From Candidatus Omnitrophota bacterium (GTDB lineage Bacteria > Omnitrophota > Gorgyraeia > Aquiviventales > Aquiviventaceae), in assembly GCA_016180605.1 (NCBI GenBank), contig JACPAW010000022.1, positions 1-17,387 on the forward strand: a DNA stretch of 17,387 bases, given 5' to 3'. Numbering within the stretch: the stretch's first letter is position 1; every line of letters starts with the position of its first letter. Both the position numbers and the translations under genes were made by a program. Below are positions 15,072 through 17,387 of this stretch, in pieces. The notes beneath the pieces were generated by a model. It did not search any database. It saw only the letters and a list, made by a program, of their open reading frames with translations, and was not told the origin of the DNA.

Positions 15072-15312
15072 ACTTCAGCGATTCAGCATCCAGGCGAGCG
15101 AATTCCCGTTCCAGCTGCTTCGCCTCGGAAGCCAATTCTGCGTATCCCTCTTCCAGTAGGGCTCTGAGCGCCTTCTTGCGTGACAACCCCAGATAGACCC
15201 TGACCGCCTTTTGGATCAACGTGCTGCGTCTCGTCTGCTCCCGCTTGGCCTGGTGATCCACCGCCTCCCGCAAGTCAGGGGGGATCGTGATGTTAATGTG
15301 TTCCACTTTCAT
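15061..15312 (-). CDS. Ribbon-helix-helix antitoxin partner of MazF
   Basis: From ATG 15312 the protein has 83 residues; upstream codons to 15345 are in frame, but AAGGAGGGGG seven bases before 15312 fixes the start. The first 45 residues (K-V-E-H-I-N-I-T-I-P-P-D-L-R-E-A-V-D then S-T-L-I-Q-K-A-V-R-V-Y-L) fit a ribbon-helix-helix DNA-binding fold; the rest is a charged helix likely to bind the toxin. It overlaps mazF by 11 bp and is expected to repress the operon from the adjacent promoter. Confidence 0.87.
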   Translation of the reverse strand: MKVEHINITIPPDLREAVDHQAKREQTRRSTLIQKAVRVYLGLSRKKALRALLEEGYAELASEAKQLEREFARLDAESLKYAD

Positions 15313-15336
15313 CTTTACCCCCTCCTTATTAAGACA

Positions 15337-15365
15337 AGTATACACTTACAGTATCCATTATTCAA
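15337..15365 (-). promoter_or_regulatory. Promoter of the MazF toxin-antitoxin operon
   Basis: On the minus strand TTGAAT (15360-15365) and TATACT (15337-15342) are exactly 17 bp apart. GATACTGTAAGTGTATAC contains two TAC..GTA-type half sites that could be the antitoxin operator. The layout is the same as in the vapBC promoter at 3079-3107, and both share ACAAGTATAC and CAGTAT on the plus strand. Confidence 0.62.
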
Positions 15366-15387
15366 GCAAGCATTTTTTCTACCCCCA

Positions 15388-15564
15388 CTACTGACGGTCC
15401 AAACTTCGGTATTGAATTGCTTCGGCCAGGTGATCTGGTTGAATAGTCTCCTGTTGGGCTAAGTCGGCTATGGTCCGGGCGACCTTTAGGATCTTCGTGT
15501 AAGACCGCGCTGAGAGCATCAGTTCCCGCAAGGCTGAGCGGAGCAGCTTGAGTCCTGCTATCCT
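15388..15564 (-). pseudogene. comM: 3' tail of a comM/yifB Mg-chelatase-like gene
   Basis: About 58 codons on the minus strand match the C-terminal end of ComM/YifB: L-S-A-R-S-Y-T-K-I-L-K-V-A-R-T-I-A-D-L, then I-Q-P-D-H-L-A-E-A-I-Q-Y-R-S-L-D-R and a TAG stop. A full ComM has about 500 residues with a Lon-like domain and an AAA+ domain; nothing of those is present. Similarity fades at about 15564, and the 18-bp inverted repeat begins 11 bases further on, so the break coincides with a rearrangement boundary. ComM normally helps branch migration of incoming DNA in natural transformation; this piece cannot function. Confidence 0.78.
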
Positions 15565-15574
15565 TTGCATCCCC

Positions 15575-15592
15575 GGAGGCGTTCCTAATAGT
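15575..15592 (-). repeat. Inverted repeat, right copy (18 bp)
   Basis: GGAGGCGTTCCTAATAGT is the exact reverse complement of 13834-13851. It lies directly beyond the point where the comM tail loses homology. No target-site duplication is evident outside the pair. Confidence 0.75.
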
Positions 15593-15815
15593 ACCGCCTC
15601 GCGGTTCAAGTCGGAAGATTAACAAATCCTCGGTAATTGCTCGCCGCTCAACATATCCAAGAGGCGCTCGGAGCCAATGGCACTGGTAATGATGACCCTT
15701 CCTGGAATCCCAGTGATTCTCCGCGGCCTAAAGGCCGCGGCTTCTCTCTTGCTTCAGGACTACGCTTCATCCCCGCCCTAAAGGGCGGCGCTTCAGATGC
15801 GAGTGAGAAGCGAGG
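15593..15815. other. Gene-free stretch with rearrangement debris
   Basis: No supported complete gene. On the minus strand 15624-15710 is open and reads I-T-S-A-I-G-S-E-R-L-L-D-M-L-S-G-E-Q-L then stop, which looks protein-like and may be the tail of a lost gene I cannot name. It is followed (in plus coordinates) by the two hairpins at 15721-15790. Confidence 0.4.
15721..15790. repeat. Two TAAA-loop hairpins, transposon-end-like
   Basis: CCGCGGCC-TAAA-GGCCGCGG (15721-15740) is a perfect 8-bp stem. A second stem CCGCCC-TAAA-GGGCGG (15773-15788) has the same loop and the same trailing GCTTC. On the minus strand the order is GAAGC-hairpin-GGGGATGAAG, then GAAGC-hairpin-GAGAATCACTGG. Hairpins of this type, with GAAGC before and GAG..TCAC after, resemble the right ends of IS200/IS605-type or TnpB elements as I recall them. 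No transposase or tnpB gene is next to them, so this would be an orphan end or a small palindromic element; a strong terminator is another reading. Confidence 0.5.
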
Positions 15816-16277
15816 TTAACTCCGGGCATCGTACATGTCTAAGAGTTGCAGGCGAGTGGCCTGAAGTCGTTGGCCGATAATCGTGCTGAGGCGTTTTAGA
15901 AACTCATAACCTAGCTTCGGGTCTTTCTCGAATGCATTGCGCAAAGCCTGGGCGTCAAACCGGATGGTCTTTGTAGGAACGGTTGCTTTGGCGCCAAAAC
16001 GTTTCTTATGAGGAGGGATAACCCACGACCAACCGAGCACATCGTTCTTATTCAGCGTTTGAATGGTGATCGGGCCGACCCCAGGTACGAATATTTCAAG
16101 CCCAACCTTGCCATCCAGAATGGCATAGAAATGACGGGATTCTTCTCCCTCACGGAAGATATACTGGCCTTGCTCATAGGCTGCCTGCTCTGCGCACTGG
16201 GCGATCTGACTTAAGTGGTCGTGTTCCCATCCATGAAAAAAGGAATGGTCTATGAGACAGGTTTCCAAGGTTTCCAT
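15816..16277 (-). CDS. Single-domain cyclic-nucleotide-binding-like protein
   Basis: A 153-residue protein with one CRP-type cNMP-binding beta-roll (about 15-125: Y-I-F-R-E-G-E-E-S-R-H-F-Y-A-I-L-D-G-K-V) followed by a helix and a tail R-L-Q-A-T-R-L-Q-L-L-D-M-Y. There is no DNA-binding helix-turn-helix. In the phosphate-binding cassette the usual G-E is replaced by G-W-S-W-V-I-P-P, and the later Arg-Ala/Ser-Ala segment is K-R-F-G-A-K-A, so cAMP binding is doubtful. I recall related G-W-S-W proteins beside oxidoreductase genes. AAGGAG lies seven bases before ATG 16277. It follows gltD by 73 bp, with its own promoter and CRP-type site. A sensory role in redox or nitrogen metabolism is a guess. 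Confidence 0.82.
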   Translation of the reverse strand: METLETCLIDHSFFHGWEHDHLSQIAQCAEQAAYEQGQYIFREGEESRHFYAILDGKVGLEIFVPGVGPITIQTLNKNDVLGWSWVIPPHKKRFGAKATVPTKTIRFDAQALRNAFEKDPKLGYEFLKRLSTIIGQRLQATRLQLLDMYDARS

Positions 16278-16300
16278 AAGAAAACTCCTTTTTCAGACAC

Positions 16301-16341
16301 AGTATCACCTTCCTAAATTAGGCTCTATGATCTAGATCACA
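16301..16341 (-). promoter_or_regulatory. CRP/FNR-type operator and promoter of the cNMP-binding-like gene
   Basis: On the minus strand TGTGATCTAGATCATA (16326-16341) matches the E. coli CRP consensus TGTGATCTAGATCACA at 15 of 16 bases and holds the perfect 12-bp palindrome TGATCTAGATCA. A -10-like GATACT lies at 16301-16306; the predicted start near 16294 places the palindrome centre at about -40, the class II activator position. Its only downstream gene is the cNMP-binding-like one. Confidence 0.65.
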
Positions 16342-16350
16342 CGGAAAGGA

Positions 16351-17226
16351 TTACAACAGCGGCAGCTGCGTGGTGCCTTGGAGGAATCGGTCGATTGAAT
16401 GCGCTGCCTGTCTTCCATCGCGCAGCGCATGAACAACGAGGGACTGGCCTCGTCGCATATCCCCAGCTGCAAAGACATTCTTCACCGACGTTTTGTGGTT
16501 TTCGTCGGTTTTCACGTTGCCTCTTGAGTCCAGCTCCACTCTCAAATCTTCCAACAACCCCGCCCGCTCAGGGGCCAAGAACCCAAGGGCAAGCAACACC
16601 AAGTCCGCCTCAATTTCGAAAGCCTCTCCACTGTCGAGCCGCACGCAGGAGAGTCGTTTGACTTGTCCCTTTTCTCCAACGAACCGCTTGGTTTGCACGG
16701 ACCATTCGCGCCTGACTCCTTCCTCGTGGCTTGAGGACGTACGCAGGATTGAGGGGTAATCCGGCCACAGATCCGAGGCGGCACGCGTGTGGGGCGGCTT
16801 GGGTAAGAGTTCAATTTGAATCACGCGCGATGCCCCATGGCGATTGGCCGTTCCGACACAATCCGCACCCGTATCCCCCCCTCCGATGACCACGACCTGT
16901 TTTCCTTTGGCATCGATCCATTCCTCGGGAGGGATTTTCTGCCCTGCCACGCGGCGGTTGGCTTGGATTAGATACTTCATGGCAAAATGAATTCCTGAAA
17001 GAGAGCGGCCCATAATGGAAAGGTCCCTTGGCTTGCGGCATCCACCGGTCAAACAAATGGTGTTAAACTGGCTGGTTAACGGCTCGGCCCCGATATCCTC
17101 AGCGACAGACACATTCGTGCGGAAAACAACATCCTCTGCTTGCCAAAGTTTAAGACGCCTATCTAAAATCCACTTCTCCAACTTGAAATCCGGAATCCCA
17201 TAGCGAAGAATTCCGCCGGGTTTGTC
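16351..17226 (-). CDS. gltD: Glutamate synthase small subunit, C-terminal part
   Basis: About 291 residues of GltD, the FAD/NAD(P)H-binding small subunit that feeds electrons to glutamate synthase. It begins in the middle of the family pattern G-G-I-L-R-Y-G-I-P-D-F-K-L-E-K and shows T-G-G-C-R-K-P-R-D-L, the NAD(P)-binding G-G-G-D-T-G-A-D-C-V-G-T and the FAD-binding F-A-A-G-D-M-R-R-G-Q-S-L-V near the end. The N-terminal 150 or so residues, with the iron-sulfur cysteines and first Rossmann loop, are missing because the DNA switches to nuoN at 17215-17226. The frame stays open to 17274, but those codons are nuoN antisense. The large subunit gltB is not in the window. Confidence 0.92.
   Translation of the reverse strand, partial: DKPGGILRYGIPDFKLEKWILDRRLKLWQAEDVVFRTNVSVAEDIGAEPLTSQFNTICLTGGCRKPRDLSIMGRSLSGIHFAMKYLIQANRRVAGQKIPPEEWIDAKGKQVVVIGGGDTGADCVGTANRHGASRVIQIELLPKPPHTRAASDLWPDYPSILRTSSSHEEGVRREWSVQTKRFVGEKGQVKRLSCVRLDSGEAFEIEADLVLLALGFLAPERAGLLEDLRVELDSRGNVKTDENHKTSVKNVFAAGDMRRGQSLVVHALRDGRQAAHSIDRFLQGTTQLPLL
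17215..17226. other. Probable chimeric join, gltD to nuoN
   Basis: GCCGGGTTTGTC at this point fits both proteins: as D-K-P-G of GltD on the minus strand and as A-G-F-V of NuoN on the plus strand. Both conserved proteins are cut here, in opposite directions. A 12-base shared word at the join is typical of amplification or assembly chimeras. Confidence 0.72.
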
Positions 17227-17387
17227 ATCCTGGTGCGGCTGTTCTTCGGTATTTTTGCCCCCTGGCATGGCCAATGGAGTTTGGTGCTGGCGGCGCTGTC
17301 CGCCATCACCATGTGTTATGGCAATTTAGGGGCCTTGTTTCAGACCAATATCAAAAGATTGCTGGGCTATTCCAGCATCGCCCATGC
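17215..17387 (+). CDS. nuoN: NADH-quinone oxidoreductase subunit N, internal fragment
   Basis: In the frame of TTT at 17221 the last 57 codons read as part of a proton-pumping antiporter-like subunit: two hydrophobic stretches, then G-N-L-G-A-L-F-Q-T-N-I-K-R-L-L-G-Y-S-S-I-A-H, which is the NuoN signature with the conserved Lys. NuoN is a membrane subunit of complex I that takes part in proton translocation. Both ends are missing: the left by the chimeric join, the right by the window edge. Whether it comes from the same organism as the body cannot be told. Confidence 0.9.

Noticed and set aside
15637..15819. 60-codon open frame on the plus strand across the two hairpins
   Set aside because: It translates the palindromes themselves and has no start signal or protein-like pattern.

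Overview
The window appears to be a stitched metagenomic or single-cell contig rather than one continuous chromosome. Bases 1 to about 875 encode part of a large secreted protein of the kind found in uncultured archaea (a PNGG wall-protein domain, a Cys-rich D-G-I-x-N-Q-x-E-T motif, a Gly/Ser linker and a PGF-pre-PGF-like domain). They run, out of frame, into the middle of a bacterial sodium:solute symporter. At the other end, a GltD gene read leftward is cut at about 17215-17226 and continues as a rightward NuoN fragment. Both joins cut two unrelated conserved proteins at one point, so gene order should not be interpreted across them.

The body (about 876 to 17220) comes from a Gram-negative bacterium: it has an outer-membrane beta-barrel porin with a signal peptide and C-terminal Phe, TatC, and good sigma-70-like promoters. 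I cannot name the phylum. Housekeeping genes are tatC (minus), a NicO/NiCoT-like metal transporter (minus), leuC-leuD (plus, overlapping by 4 bp), the PEP synthase/PPDK regulatory kinase (minus), a porin (plus), acetyl-CoA synthetase (plus), a single-domain cyclic-nucleotide-binding-like protein (minus) and gltD (minus, truncated).

Accessory genes sit between these. There are three toxin-antitoxin-like modules within 13 kb: (i) vapB-vapC, read toward tatC; (ii) a type IV (AbiEi/AbiEii-like) pair whose nucleotidyltransferase gene overlaps the start of an alpha/beta hydrolase gene, forming a possible three-gene unit; and (iii) a ribbon-helix-helix/MazF pair next to an unrecognised protein with PD-(D/E)xK-like residues. 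Modules (i) and (iii) have separate promoters of the same design (TTGAWT, 17 bp, TATACT). Module (ii) has a TTGACA promoter embedded in inverted repeats, with almost no leader.

The most unusual non-coding structure is a two-copy, three-stem palindromic element (5201-5345 and 9271-9434). Its outer stems are perfect in both copies, with paired compensatory differences in the right stem. In both copies the last three bases supply the TAA stop codon of the neighbouring minus-strand gene. Copy A lies between the AbiEi-like and AbiEii-like genes; copy B lies between convergent leuD and ppsR. A second zone, 13.8-15.8 kb, carries 18-bp inverted repeats 1.7 kb apart around the nuclease-like gene, mazEF and the 3' tail of a destroyed comM. 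It is followed by two TAAA-loop hairpins resembling a transposon end. A near-consensus CRP-type operator (TGTGATCTAGATCATA) lies upstream of the cyclic-nucleotide-binding-like gene.
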